Source: Kitasatospora sp. NBC_01266
GTDB taxonomy: Bacteria; Actinomycetota; Actinomycetes; Streptomycetales; Streptomycetaceae
Direction: 5' to 3'
Assembly (NCBI RefSeq): GCF_036242395.1
Contig: NZ_CP108458.1
Coordinates: 7,192,001-7,256,000, forward strand
Length of the DNA stretch: 64,000 nt
Shown: positions 40,974 to 50,113 of the stretch, piece after piece
How the letters are laid out: each line of letters opens with the position of its first letter
Position numbering within the stretch: the stretch's first letter is position 1
Position numbers and translations under genes: made by a program
Notes under the pieces: model-generated
What the model was told of the DNA's origin: nothing
Database searches by the model: none
The model's input: the letters and a program-made list of their open reading frames with translations, nothing else

Positions 40974-41789
40974 ATGTCCGAGCCCAGCACCATCACCGAC
41001 GCCGCCGACCCGCGACTGGCCGACTACACCGACCTGACCGACGTCGAACTGCGCCGCCGCCGCGAACCCGCCGAAGGCCTGTTCATCGCCGAGGGCGAGA
41101 AGGTGATCCGCCGCGCGCTCGCCGCCGGGTACGGGATGCGCTCGATGCTGCTCACCGCCAAGTGGCTGGACGTCATGGCGGACGTGATCGCCGAGGTCGA
41201 CGCGCCTGTGCACGTGGTCGAGCCCCGGCTGGCCGAGCAGGTGACCGGCTACCACGTGCACCGCGGCGCGCTGGCCTCGATGGCCCGCAAGCCGCTGCCG
41301 ACGGCCGCCGAGGTGCTGATCGGCGCCGGGCGGGTCGCGGTGCTCGAAGGCCTGGTCGACCACACCAACCTCGGCGCGATCTTCCGCAGCGCGGCCGCGC
41401 TGGGCATGGACGCCGTGCTGCTCTCCCCGGACTGCGCGGATCCGCTCTACCGGCGGGCCGTCAAAACGTCGATGGGCGCCGTCTTCTCCGTCCCCTACGC
41501 GCGCCTGGACCCCTGGCCCGGCTCGCTCAGCACGCTGCGCGACGCCGGCTTCCAGCTGCTCGCGCTCACCCCGGCCGAAGGCTCGGTCGACCTGGCCCAG
41601 GCCGCCCCGCACCGCCTGCCCAAGGCCGCGCTGATGCTCGGCGCGGAGGGCGACGGTCTCACCGCGCGGGCGCTGGCCGCCGCCGACCAGCGGGTGCGGA
41701 TCCCGATGGCGCACGGCATCGACTCGCTCAACGTCGGCGCCGCGGCCGCCGTCGCGTTCTACGCCGTCAACGCCTACAGCGCCGGCTGA
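40974..41789 (+). CDS. TrmH/SpoU-family RNA 2'-O-methyltransferase
   Basis: 271 residues. N-terminal substrate-binding L30e-like part (LRRRREPAEGLFIAEGEKVIRRAL) and C-terminal SPOUT knot: VLEGLVDHTNLGAIFRSAAALG (motif 1), MLGAEGDGLTARAL (motif 2), IPMAHGIDSLNVGAAAAVAFY (motif 3). Uses SAM to methylate a ribose in tRNA or rRNA; which one is not evident. ATG 40974, 29 bp after cobA. Convergent with the next gene. Confidence 0.93.
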   Translation: MSEPSTITDAADPRLADYTDLTDVELRRRREPAEGLFIAEGEKVIRRALAAGYGMRSMLLTAKWLDVMADVIAEVDAPVHVVEPRLAEQVTGYHVHRGALASMARKPLPTAAEVLIGAGRVAVLEGLVDHTNLGAIFRSAAALGMDAVLLSPDCADPLYRRAVKTSMGAVFSVPYARLDPWPGSLSTLRDAGFQLLALTPAEGSVDLAQAAPHRLPKAALMLGAEGDGLTARALAAADQRVRIPMAHGIDSLNVGAAAAVAFYAVNAYSAG

Positions 41790-41813
41790 CGTTCCGTCGG
41801 TTCTGCTGTCCCG

Positions 41814-42785
41814 TCAGCCCTCCCGCTGTGCTGCCCAGTGCTGTGCCGCCCAGTCCAGCCAGGCCGCCACCCAGTCGGCCAGCAGCCGCTCGGTGACCTC
41901 GTCGCCCACCTGGTTCAGCGCCGCCCAGTAGCGGTCCCAGCGGATCAGCGCCGGCTCGCCGCGGACCGGCTGGCCCAGCCCGTAGTGGCGCAGCATCTCC
42001 TCCAGCGCGGCGCCGCGCGGCCCGTCCTCCTCGGTGAACCAGGGCAGGTGGATCCGCAGGTGGGAGAGCTGGTTGGCCATCGAGTAGACCAGCTCCTCGG
42101 CCTGCTGGGGGCCGCAGCCCAGCACCTTGCCCAGCTCGGTGGCCGCCCGGCGCCCCAGTGCCCGGTAGGCCGCCCCGGCATCGGGTCCGCCGGGCACGAA
42201 GGTCTCCAGGAAGGCCCGCACCGCCGCCACCCCCGTGGCCGGGGCCAGCACCGGCTCGGGCAGCGCCCGCAGCTCGGCGGTGATCCGCGCGAACAGCTCC
42301 TGGCGCGCCGTCACATACGGCAGCAGATCGCCGACCGGACCGACCTCGACATCCTCCGGCGCCGGGCCGTGCCCGAGGATGGTCACCGCCTGGTCGCCGA
42401 CCGCCGTGCGCAGCGCCCAGGCCTTGCCCAGCCGGCAGAGCTCGCCGCGCTCCAGCTGCCGCCGCACCGGAGCCCCGTCGGCCCGCGGCAGCTTGCCGTT
42501 CCTGACCAGCCGCCGCAGCGCCCGCAGCGGGTCGCCCGCTCGCCCGGCGCTGCCGGGCGGCTCGGTGGTCACGGTGACGAACGGGCCGTCGGTCTCCCGC
42601 CAGTCGCCGTAGGCCAGGGTGGCGGAGACCACCACCTCGTTCTCCCGCTGCCACTCAGCGAGGAACGCGGGCACCACCACCGGCCGCCGCAGTCCGTACA
42701 CGGGAAACGGCGGGCTCGCGGCGAACGCGCGCAGCTGCTGTCGGGACTGCTCCAGACGTTCGGGCTCGGGCGGGTTCCGTCTCAT
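41814..42785 (-). CDS. hypothetical protein, 323 residues
   Basis: No family recognised. Soluble; N-terminal VYGLRRPVVVPAFLAEWQRENEVVVSATLAYGDW and FVTVTTEPPG are beta-rich, the middle mixed, and the last 100 residues helical (TELGKVLGCGPQQAEELVYSMANQLSHLRIHLPWF, ADWVAAWLDWAAQHWAAQ) with several Trp. ATG 42785 is preferred; an in-frame ATG eight codons upstream is possible and neither has a strong ribosome site. It lies 128 bp downstream of the kinase on the same strand and may be co-transcribed. Confidence 0.75.
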   Translation of the reverse strand: MRRNPPEPERLEQSRQQLRAFAASPPFPVYGLRRPVVVPAFLAEWQRENEVVVSATLAYGDWRETDGPFVTVTTEPPGSAGRAGDPLRALRRLVRNGKLPRADGAPVRRQLERGELCRLGKAWALRTAVGDQAVTILGHGPAPEDVEVGPVGDLLPYVTARQELFARITAELRALPEPVLAPATGVAAVRAFLETFVPGGPDAGAAYRALGRRAATELGKVLGCGPQQAEELVYSMANQLSHLRIHLPWFTEEDGPRGAALEEMLRHYGLGQPVRGEPALIRWDRYWAALNQVGDEVTERLLADWVAAWLDWAAQHWAAQREG

Positions 42786-42913
42786 GCCGGAGAGTCTCGC
42801 ACTCCTCACTGACGGTCAGAACCCCGCTGCTCGAAACGATCCGCCGCCCGCGCCGCCTGCGCTCCAACGCGCCCCCGGCCGACCGGGGCGCCGACCGGGG
42901 CGCCGCGTGGGCG

Positions 42914-44911
42914 TCAGCTCGCGCTCGCGCCGCCGACCGCACCGGCCGCAGAGCCCGGCGCCGTCCCGGTGCCGCCGGAGACGCCCGCACCCGGCCAGGA
43001 CTCGTCCAGGCTGCCGTCCGCCCGCGCTGTGTAGCGCGTGGTGGCGGTGGCACCGGTCTGGGTCACCCGCTCCTCGCGGACCAGGGCGCCCTCCTCCAGC
43101 CGCCAGCCGGCGGTGGACTGCGGATCGGCGGCCGAACTGCGCGCGGTGAGCGCGACGGGGGAGTCGGCCGCGAAGCCGAACAGCTCGATCAGGTCCACCG
43201 GCACCGAACCCTCGGTGCGGCGCAGCACCACCACGGTGGCCGGTGCGCCGCGATAGCGGGCGGGCAGCACGCTGGTCAGCGTGACCACCGGCGCGCCCGG
43301 GGCCGGGTCGGTGGCGGAGCGGCCACCGCGCAGCGCGATCGGCGGGCCGCCGGCGGGGTCGTTGTAGCTGCGGTCGGGCCAGTCCACCGGGGGCACCGGG
43401 CCGCCCGCCGGGCCGAGCCCGGACAATGTGCCGGGCGAGGCCGGCAGGGTCGCCGAGGCCGCGGCGCTGCCCGTCCCGCCGCCGGTACGGGCCGCCGGGG
43501 CCGCCACCGAGGGCTGGGCGCCGTCCGCCGACAGGCCGATCGCGGGCCCGGCGCCCTCGAGCCCGCCCGCCTCGCCCGGGGTGTTCGGGCCCGCCGCGGC
43601 GACCCGGGCCACCGTGCGCGGCAGCGGCAGCAGCCCCTGCGCGTGACGGTTCTCACAGCCCTGCGCCGCCGCGATGGCCAGTGCCACCCCGATGGTCACC
43701 GTGATGAAGACCACCAGCCGCTGGCGCCGCAACCGTCGACGCGCGTCGAGTGCCCGTCCGGGCGGCGGGGTGTGCTGCCGATCGCGCGGCTGCGGTCGGC
43801 CGCCGGCCTCCTGGCGCGGTCGGGCGGGTGGCACCGGCGCGGCGGGCGGGTGCCCGAGCGGCGCACCGCCGTGCGGCGGCGGGTAGGGCTGCGAGCGGGC
43901 GAACCGGGGGCGCCCGAGTGCCCGCGCCTCGTCCGCCTCGCGCGCCGCCCGTTCGGCCCGCTCCGCCTCGCGGGCGGCCGACTCCCGCAGGCCGCTGTCG
44001 CGCGCCGCCACGGCGCGCTCCTGCTCCCGCTCGCGGACCCCGGCGGCCGGTGGCGGCACCGAGGCCGCCGCGGCCCGCCCGCGGGCGGCGCCGGCTCGCG
44101 CCGCCAGCTCGCTCAGCCGCTCGTGCAGGTGCGCGGCCCCGGGGCGCTCCATCGGCTCCTTGGCCAGGCAGGCCCCGATCAGCGGCGCGAGCGGCGCCGG
44201 CACCTCGGACAGGTCCGGCTCCTCGTGCACCACCCGGTACAGCATCACTTCCGACGAGGCGCCGGAACCGAACGGGGTGTCACCGGTCAGCGCGTACGCC
44301 AGGGTGGCCCCGAACGCGAACACGTCGGTGGCCGGCGTCACGGCCGCGCCGCGCACCTGCTCGGGCGCCAGGAAGCCGGGGGAGCCGACCGCCGTCCCGA
44401 CGTGGGTCAGCGTGCTCGCCCCGCGCGACCAGGCGATGCCGAAGTCGATGATCCGCGGGCCCTTGGGGGAGAGCAGGATGTTGGAGGGCTTCAAGTCCCG
44501 GTGCACCACACCGGCCTCATGGACCTTCACCAGCCCGTCCGCCAGCGCGGCGCCGATCCGGGCCACCTCCGGCCAGGGCAGCGGTCCCTCGTCCCCGACC
44601 CGCTTGTACAGCGAGGGGCCAGGCACGTAGGCGGTGGCCAGCCAGGGCCGGTCCGCCTCCAGGTCCGAGCCGACCACCCGGGCCGTGCAGCCGGCCCGGA
44701 TCCGGGAGGCGGCCGCGACCTCGCGGGCGAACCGGGTGCGGAACTCCACGTCCTCGGCCAGCTCGGCGCGGATCAGCTTCAGCGCCACCCGCTGGCCCTT
44801 GCGGTCGGAGCCGAGGTAGACCACGCCCATCCCGCCGGCGCCGAGCCGCCGGTGCAACCGGTACGGGCCGACGATGCGGGGGTCCTCACGCCTCAGCCGC
44901 ATCATCGCCAT
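42914..44911 (-). CDS. membrane Ser/Thr protein kinase (Hanks type)
   Basis: 665 residues. Kinase domain about 14-270: LGAGGMGVVYLG (P-loop), VALKLIRAEL (catalytic Lys), VVHRDLKPSNILL (catalytic Asp), IIDFGIAWS (DFG), GSPGFLAPEQV. A charged juxtamembrane linker (about 280-395; EREQERAVAARDSG, repeated RAAREA) leads to one membrane helix (VVFITVTIGVALAIAAA, about 400-420) and an extracellular region of about 240 residues, first Gly/Ala/Pro-rich then a folded-looking part (VVTLTSVLPARYRGAPATVVVLRRTEGSVPVDLIELFGF). No PASTA repeats, so the signal sensed differs from PknB. ATG 44911 follows GGGGA. Confidence 0.93.
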   Translation of the reverse strand: MAMMRLRREDPRIVGPYRLHRRLGAGGMGVVYLGSDRKGQRVALKLIRAELAEDVEFRTRFAREVAAASRIRAGCTARVVGSDLEADRPWLATAYVPGPSLYKRVGDEGPLPWPEVARIGAALADGLVKVHEAGVVHRDLKPSNILLSPKGPRIIDFGIAWSRGASTLTHVGTAVGSPGFLAPEQVRGAAVTPATDVFAFGATLAYALTGDTPFGSGASSEVMLYRVVHEEPDLSEVPAPLAPLIGACLAKEPMERPGAAHLHERLSELAARAGAARGRAAAASVPPPAAGVREREQERAVAARDSGLRESAAREAERAERAAREADEARALGRPRFARSQPYPPPHGGAPLGHPPAAPVPPARPRQEAGGRPQPRDRQHTPPPGRALDARRRLRRQRLVVFITVTIGVALAIAAAQGCENRHAQGLLPLPRTVARVAAAGPNTPGEAGGLEGAGPAIGLSADGAQPSVAAPAARTGGGTGSAAASATLPASPGTLSGLGPAGGPVPPVDWPDRSYNDPAGGPPIALRGGRSATDPAPGAPVVTLTSVLPARYRGAPATVVVLRRTEGSVPVDLIELFGFAADSPVALTARSSAADPQSTAGWRLEEGALVREERVTQTGATATTRYTARADGSLDESWPGAGVSGGTGTAPGSAAGAVGGASAS

Positions 44912-45356
44912 GTCGTCCCCGTCAGCCCGTCAGGTGGGCAAGCCGTGAGGTGGGCCCCGCAGACTGGGGCGTCGTCAGTTTCTGTCGGGCACAGCTTACG
45001 GACTGTCGGCTGCGGTGTGCTGATACGCAACACGCGAACCGCCGGTGGGATTGTCCGATCTCCGCTCCAGGGCGTGCTCCGGACCACGTCTCGGGGTCTC
45101 CTCTCAGGGTTCCCTCGGGGGTTGACAACCCCGCCCGTCCATCTGCGGTAGTACGCCGAGGCGCAGAGCATCATCCTCCCGGCCAGCCTTCGAACGATAC
45201 GCAGGCATGACGTCACCAGCCTTGCCGCCGCCTACCGTTGAGGTCAGCGGTGGACGAGGCACTCGTCCCCCGAGGCTCCTCGTCCACCGCTGCGCAGCCA
45301 CCCCCGGACCCGGGACCGACCCGAGCAGCGGACCGCAGAGCGGCAGGAGCAGGATC
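44912..45356. other. non-coding stretch between kinase and small membrane protein
   Basis: Divergent promoter region for the kinase (minus) and the next gene (plus). TTGACA at 45122-45127 is a good -35, but no -10 lies at 16-19 bp spacing with confidence. No gene seen. Confidence 0.4.
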
Positions 45357-45575
45357 ATGGCCACCCAGCTCACCGGAGCCACCGAGCACCGGCGATCGCT
45401 CGCCGATCGCGTCCCTCGGTTGCAGCGTGCTCAGCGCCCGGTCCGCGAGGAGCGCCACCCGGCTGTCGCGCTGGCGATCGCACTGCCCTTCGCCATCGCG
45501 CTGATGCTGCTCTTCGGCGGCTGGGACCAGATGGTCACCCAGACCAAGGCGGTGGCCGACCTGATCGGGCGCTGA
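45357..45575 (+). CDS. small single-pass membrane protein
   Basis: 72 residues, unknown family. A basic N-terminal half (HRRSLADRVPRLQRAQRPVREERHP) precedes one hydrophobic helix (VALAIALPFAIALMLLFGGW) and a short tail. Basic residues before the helix suggest the N-terminus is inside. CAGGAGCAGG precedes ATG 45357. It lies upstream of the tRNA operon, which runs the other way. Confidence 0.6.
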   Translation: MATQLTGATEHRRSLADRVPRLQRAQRPVREERHPAVALAIALPFAIALMLLFGGWDQMVTQTKAVADLIGR

Positions 45576-45768
45576 TCCCAGGGGACAGGGATCGGACGCC
45601 GGCCGGAGACGGGCGCCCCCGCGGGCACACGCGGACGGGCGAGGGAGCGGGTGCGCCCAGCTCCGGCCACCCACGAGTGCCGTGCTCGGACGTCGGTGAG
45701 GACGCCCGCGCACGGCACTCGTGCTGCCGCTGCTCCGCGTCTCGCCGGCACCGCGGGCGACCACAACG

Positions 45769-45807
45769 CCGAAGGGCCGGACCCTCGGTGAGGATCCGGC
45801 CCTTCGG
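45769..45807 (-). terminator. terminator of the tRNA operon
   Basis: 13-bp perfect stem CCGAAGGGCCGGA / TCCGGCCCTTCGG, just downstream of the last tRNA-Val on the minus strand. Confidence 0.85.
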
Positions 45808-45817
45808 TCTTGCACTG

Positions 45818-45889
<72 letters not shown>

Positions 45890-45952
45890 GGATCGACCGC
45901 ACTGTTACGCGCAGTCCGTGATCCCGAGGGATCGGTGATCCCTGAGGATCAG

Positions 45953-46024
<72 letters not shown>

Positions 46025-46087
46025 GGGTCAACCGCACCACGAGGGTGCCGCCGCCAGACCTTGCCAGGCCGAGCCACGTAGGGCTGG

Positions 46088-46159
<72 letters not shown>

Positions 46160-46190
46160 GGGAAGACCCCGGCAAGCCGGGGACCTCTGG

Positions 46191-46261
46191 AGGTGGAGAC
46201 GGGATTTGAACCCGTGTACACGGCTTTGCAGGCCGTTGCCTCGCCTCTCGGCCACTCCACC
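46191..46261 (-). tRNA. tRNA-Cys (GCA)
   Basis: 71 nt; acceptor GGTGGAG/CTCCACC, anticodon loop CTGCAAA giving GCA, discriminator U as expected for Cys. Confidence 0.97.
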
Positions 46262-46314
46262 AGGCAACTTCGGTTGAACCATATCAGTTAGGACGATCAT
46301 GCTGTCCTTCACCG

Positions 46315-46387
46315 AGCGGACGACGAGATTCGAACTCGCGACCCTCACCTTGGCAAGGTGATGCTCTACCAACTGAGCCACGTCCGC
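46315..46387 (-). tRNA. tRNA-Gly (GCC)
   Basis: 73 nt; acceptor GCGGACG/CGTCCGC, anticodon arm TCACC-TTGCCAA-GGTGA giving GCC, discriminator U. First gene of the operon. Confidence 0.97.
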
Positions 46388-46444
46388 CTGTCTTCGGGGC
46401 TCTTCACCGCTCTCTGGCGGCTCCGTTTCCCGGCGACGTGTTGA

Positions 46445-46472
46445 ACTTTAGCGGAAACCTGGGCCAGCTCAA
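46445..46472 (-). promoter_or_regulatory. promoter of the Gly-Cys-Val tRNA operon
   Basis: On the minus strand TTGAGC (46472-46467), 16 bp, TAAAGT (46450-46445): a good vegetative promoter about 57 bp before tRNA-Gly. Confidence 0.75.
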
Positions 46473-46672
46473 ATTCCGTATCCGCAGGCCGTCGCCGGGC
46501 ACCCGTCGAACCCGGCTGCTCAGCGCCCGTTCCGGCCCCGTCGGCGTCCGCGCAGGTCAGCCGCCGCACCGCCGTCGCGACCAGGAGGCGACCTAGACTT
46601 TCGACCCACCGCACCCCACCCGCCGGGCCCACCCCTGCCCGGCGCGGACCGTGAACCACCAGCAGGAGAACC

Positions 46673-47740
46673 GTGCCCCCCGTCAGACCAGCCCCGCGCC
46701 CCGACCAGCCGATCGCCCGCTTCGGCGGCCGACTCGCCACCGGGCTGTGCGAGGTGACCCACGACCCCGCCGCGCTGGAGAGCGAGGGCTGGTGGGCCGT
46801 CGCCTACGACTTCGAAGGCCGCCTGACCTGCGCCCGGTTCGCCGAGGTCCACCCAGACCCGGTGCCCGCCCCGGCCGCCGACCGCTGGCGCGGGCCGAGC
46901 CCCGACAGCTGGCGCAGCTCGCTGGACCGGGCCGGCTACCTCGCGGGCGTGCGCCGGATCCGCGAACACATCGCGGCCGGCGAGGTCTACCAGGCCAACC
47001 TCTGCCGGGTGATGACCGCGCCGCTGCCCGACCCCGACCCGGCCCACAGCGACATCGACGCGCTCACCGGCCTGCTCGCGCTCGGCAACCCCGCCCCCTA
47101 CGCCGGCACCATCCGCCTGCCCGAGCACGGCGTGGAGATCGCCACCGCCTCCCCGGAGCTCTACCTCAGCCGGGCCGAGCGCACCATCGCCTCCGGCCCG
47201 ATCAAGGGCACCGGACGCACCGAGCACGACCTGCTGGAGAAGGACCACGCCGAGAACGTGATGATCGTCGACCTGGTCCGCAACGACCTCGGCCAGGCCT
47301 GCGCCACCGGCAGCGTCACCGTGCCCGACCTCTGCGTGGTCGAGAAGCACCCCGGGCTGGTGCACCTGGTCTCCACCGTCGAGGGCACCCTGCGCACCGG
47401 CGCCGGCTGGCCCGAACTCCTCGCCGCCACCTTCCCGCCCGGCTCGGTCACCGGCGCGCCCAAGTCCAGCGCGCTCCGCATCATCGAGGAGTTGGAGACC
47501 GCCCCGCGCGGACCCTACTGCGGCGCTGTCGGCTGGGTCGACGCCGACCGCCACCGGGCCGAACTCGCCGTCGGCATCCGCACGTTCTGGATCGACCGGA
47601 GCCGACCGGCGACCCCCGTCCTGCACTTCGGCACCGGCGCCGGCATCACCTGGGGCTCCGACCCCGAGGCCGAGTGGGCCGAAACCGAACTCAAGGCCGC
47701 CCGCCTGGTCGCGATAGCGTCGGGTGAGCAGCCGGAGTAG
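46673..47740 (+). CDS. pabB: aminodeoxychorismate synthase component I (chorismate-binding)
   Basis: 355 residues; aminates chorismate to 4-amino-4-deoxychorismate for folate. Chorismate-utilising core: AGYLAGVRRIREHIAAGEVYQANLCR, ATASPELYLSRAERTIASGPIKGTGRT, ENVMIVDLVRNDLG, HLVSTVEGTLR, PPGSVTGAPKSSALRIIEELE, GPYCGAVGW. It is the short form lacking the N-terminal half of TrpE-like proteins and with no glutaminase domain here, so it needs PabA elsewhere. GTG 46673 with CAGGAG upstream. pabC follows 47 bp later, which supports PabB over anthranilate synthase. Confidence 0.92.
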   Translation: MPPVRPAPRPDQPIARFGGRLATGLCEVTHDPAALESEGWWAVAYDFEGRLTCARFAEVHPDPVPAPAADRWRGPSPDSWRSSLDRAGYLAGVRRIREHIAAGEVYQANLCRVMTAPLPDPDPAHSDIDALTGLLALGNPAPYAGTIRLPEHGVEIATASPELYLSRAERTIASGPIKGTGRTEHDLLEKDHAENVMIVDLVRNDLGQACATGSVTVPDLCVVEKHPGLVHLVSTVEGTLRTGAGWPELLAATFPPGSVTGAPKSSALRIIEELETAPRGPYCGAVGWVDADRHRAELAVGIRTFWIDRSRPATPVLHFGTGAGITWGSDPEAEWAETELKAARLVAIASGEQPE

Positions 47741-47787
47741 AAACCCTCGCTCCGGCTCCCCGCCCTCCTGCCTGAGGAGTGATCCCG

Positions 47788-48603
47788 ATGATCTGGCTCA
47801 ACGGAGCGCTGGTCGACGAGGCCGGCGCCGAGGTCTCCGTCTTCGACCACGGACTCACCGTCGGCGACGGCGTCTTCGAGACCGTCAAGGCGGTCGACGC
47901 AAGACCCTTCGCCCTCACCCGCCACCTCGATCGGCTGACCCGTTCGGCCATCGGCCTCGGCCTGCCCGCCCCCGACCTCGAAGCGGTCCGCAAGGGCTGC
48001 GAGGCCGTGCTGGCCGCCAATCCGATGCCGCTGGGCCGGCTGCGGATCACCTACACCGGCGGGGTCGCCCCGCTCGGCTCCGACCGCGGCGACGCCCCGC
48101 CGACCCTGGTGATCGCCCTGGGCAGCTGCCCCGCGCGCCCCGAGACCACCGCCGTCGCCACCGTCCCGTGGACCCGCAACGAGCACAGCGCCGTGGCCGG
48201 CCTCAAGACCACCTCCTACGCCGAGAACGTGGTCGCCCTCGCCCACGCGCACCGCCAGGACGCCTCCGAGTCGCTGCTGGCCAACACCGCGGGACAGCTC
48301 TGCGAAGGCACCGGCTCCAACGTCTTCGTCGTGCTCGGCGGCAGGCTGCTCACCCCGCCGCTCGCCTCCGGCTGCCTGGCCGGCATCACCCGCGCGCTGG
48401 TCGCCGACTGGTGCGGGGCCGAAGAGGCCGACCTGCCCTACTCGGTGCTGGGCGAGGCCGAGGAGGTCTTCCTCACCTCCAGCCTGCGCGACGTCCAGGC
48501 CGTCGGCCGGATCGACGACCGCGTGCTGCCCGCACCCGGCCCGGTCACCGCTCGCGCGATGGCCCTCTTCGCGGCCCGCTCGGCCGACGACATCGACCCG
48601 TGA
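47788..48603 (+). CDS. pabC: aminodeoxychorismate lyase
   Basis: 271 residues, fold-type IV PLP enzyme. Releases p-aminobenzoate and pyruvate from aminodeoxychorismate. WLNGALVDEAGAEVSVFDHGLTVGDGVFETVKA is the family N-terminus, AGLKTTSYAENVVALAHA bears the Schiff-base Lys, and EGTGSNVFVVLGGRLLTPPLASGCLAGITR binds the cofactor phosphate. ATG 47788 is 9 bp after GAGGAG, preferred over GTG 47779. Branched-chain aminotransferase-like D-amino-acid enzymes share this fold, but pabB adjacency decides. Confidence 0.92.
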   Translation: MIWLNGALVDEAGAEVSVFDHGLTVGDGVFETVKAVDARPFALTRHLDRLTRSAIGLGLPAPDLEAVRKGCEAVLAANPMPLGRLRITYTGGVAPLGSDRGDAPPTLVIALGSCPARPETTAVATVPWTRNEHSAVAGLKTTSYAENVVALAHAHRQDASESLLANTAGQLCEGTGSNVFVVLGGRLLTPPLASGCLAGITRALVADWCGAEEADLPYSVLGEAEEVFLTSSLRDVQAVGRIDDRVLPAPGPVTARAMALFAARSADDIDP

Positions 48604-48680
48604 CGAGCCGGCGGCCCCAGTCGCCGCCGGTCGGTCCGGTAGGTCGTTAGGCAGTGGCCCAGCCGGGGAAGAGACGAGCC

Positions 48681-49517
48681 ATGACCACCACGTTGCGGCC
48701 CGCCGGCCCTGAAGAGGCCTACCCGGACGGCCGGCGCGACCGCCGTTGGCTGGTCTGCGCCAACGGTCGCCCGGTGGGCTCGGTGCACACCAGCGCGCAC
48801 CCGCACGGCAGTCGGCTGACCGGTCGGATCGAGGACCTGGAGATCACCGAGGGCCGTCGGCGCGGGCGCGGCACCATCGCGGTGCTCGCCGCCGAGGAGG
48901 TGCTGCGCGCCTGGGGCTGCCATCGCGCCGAGGCCGCCGTCCCGGTCGACGCCGGCCCGGCGCACGCCTTGGCGCTGGCCCTCGGCTACACCGAGACCAA
49001 CCGGAAGCTGCTCAAGCGGCTCGGCCAACCGCCAGGTCTGCGACCGGGCTTGACGGTCCGTCCGATCGACCGGGCGGCCTACCCGCAGTGGCTCGAAGGC
49101 ACCAAGGCCGAGTACCGGTCCCACCTGCGGATGGCCGGCCTCACCGAAGCCCAGGCCCTCGAGCGCTGCGAGGCCGACCACACCCACCTGCTGGCCGAGG
49201 GCCATGCCAGCCAGGGTGTGGTGCTGCGCCAACTGGTCGCCGGGGGAAGCCCGGTGGGCAGTCTCTGGGTCGCGCTGCACGACGGCCGGCTGCCGGACGG
49301 CACCGCCTTCGCCTGGGTGATGACCGTCGAGGTGGCCGCCGACCAGCGCGGAAAAGGCTACGGCCGCGAGCTGATGCTCACGGCCGAACGCGAATGCCTC
49401 GCCGCCGGGGTCCACGCCCTGGGCCTCAACGTCTACACGGCCAACCAGGTCGCGATCCGCCTCTACGAGTCCCTGGGTTACCGCACCACCCGGCGGGTGC
49501 TCGCCAAATCGCTCTGA
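48681..49517 (+). CDS. tandem-GNAT acetyltransferase
   Basis: 278 residues. The C-terminal half has a clear GNAT core (AWVMTVEVAADQRGKGYGRELMLTAERECLAAG, LNVYTANQVAIRLYESLGYRTTRRVL) with RGKGYG as the acetyl-CoA loop; the N-terminal half (DLEITEGRRRGRGTIAVLAAEEVLRAWG ... ALALGYTETNRKLLKRL) looks like a second, degenerate copy. The duplicated layout recalls mycothiol synthase MshD but the order and length do not convince me it is MshD. ATG 48681. Convergent with the DsbA-like gene. Confidence 0.88.
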   Translation: MTTTLRPAGPEEAYPDGRRDRRWLVCANGRPVGSVHTSAHPHGSRLTGRIEDLEITEGRRRGRGTIAVLAAEEVLRAWGCHRAEAAVPVDAGPAHALALALGYTETNRKLLKRLGQPPGLRPGLTVRPIDRAAYPQWLEGTKAEYRSHLRMAGLTEAQALERCEADHTHLLAEGHASQGVVLRQLVAGGSPVGSLWVALHDGRLPDGTAFAWVMTVEVAADQRGKGYGRELMLTAERECLAAGVHALGLNVYTANQVAIRLYESLGYRTTRRVLAKSL

Positions 49518-49564
49518 GCGGCCGCGCGCCCGGCAGGATCCGCCGGACCGGCGCCAACCCAGCC

Positions 49565-50053
49565 CTAACCCTCCAGCAGCGCGGTGATCCGCTCCAGCAG
49601 GCCCTGCTGGCTCTTGCCGCCGTCCAGCCGCTGCCCGGCCACCAGGTAGGTCGGCGTGCCGGTCACCCCGATCGCCTTGCCCTCGGCCTGGTCGGCGTCC
49701 ACCGCCAGCATGTGGCGCCCGTCGATCAGCGCCAGCTCGACCTCCTCGGCGTCCAGGCCGAGCTCCGCCGCCACCTCGATCAGCAACTCCTGGCCGCGCT
49801 GCTCCAGCTCCGGCACCCGGGCCAGCACCGCCTCCACGAACGGCCACCCCCGGCCCTGCGCGAACGCCTCCTCGGCCGCCTCCGCGGCCGGGTAGGCGTA
49901 CTTGTGCTTCTCCAGTGGGAAATGGCGCAGCGAGATGGTGAGCGCGTCGCCGAAGCGCGCACGCAGCGCGCGGATGTCGTCCAGCGCGGTGCCGCAGTCG
50001 GGGCACTGCAGCTCGCACCAGAATTCGAGATGGGGCAGGGAACCTTCGGTCAT
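49565..50053 (-). CDS. DsbA-family thioredoxin-fold protein
   Basis: 162 residues, cytoplasmic (no signal). LEFWCELQCPDCGT carries the CxxC Cys17-Cys20; LRHFPLEKHKYAYPAAEAAEEAFAQG is the helical insert of DsbA, and GVTGTPTYLVAGQRLDGG has the cis-Pro loop (TPT). Likely a disulfide or mycothiol-linked oxidoreductase. ATG 50053 is divergent from the following membrane protein gene with only 60 bp between. Confidence 0.9.
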   Translation of the reverse strand: MTEGSLPHLEFWCELQCPDCGTALDDIRALRARFGDALTISLRHFPLEKHKYAYPAAEAAEEAFAQGRGWPFVEAVLARVPELEQRGQELLIEVAAELGLDAEEVELALIDGRHMLAVDADQAEGKAIGVTGTPTYLVAGQRLDGGKSQQGLLERITALLEG

Positions 50054-50113
50054 GCGCCCAGTGTTCCACTACCAGGGACCCTGAACGGAAAATCAGCAGG
50101 ACGGAGCCAGACC

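Noticed and set aside
44902..45216. Small minus-strand gene ahead of the kinase
   Set aside because: It overlaps the kinase start in another frame and lacks a ribosome site or protein-like composition.
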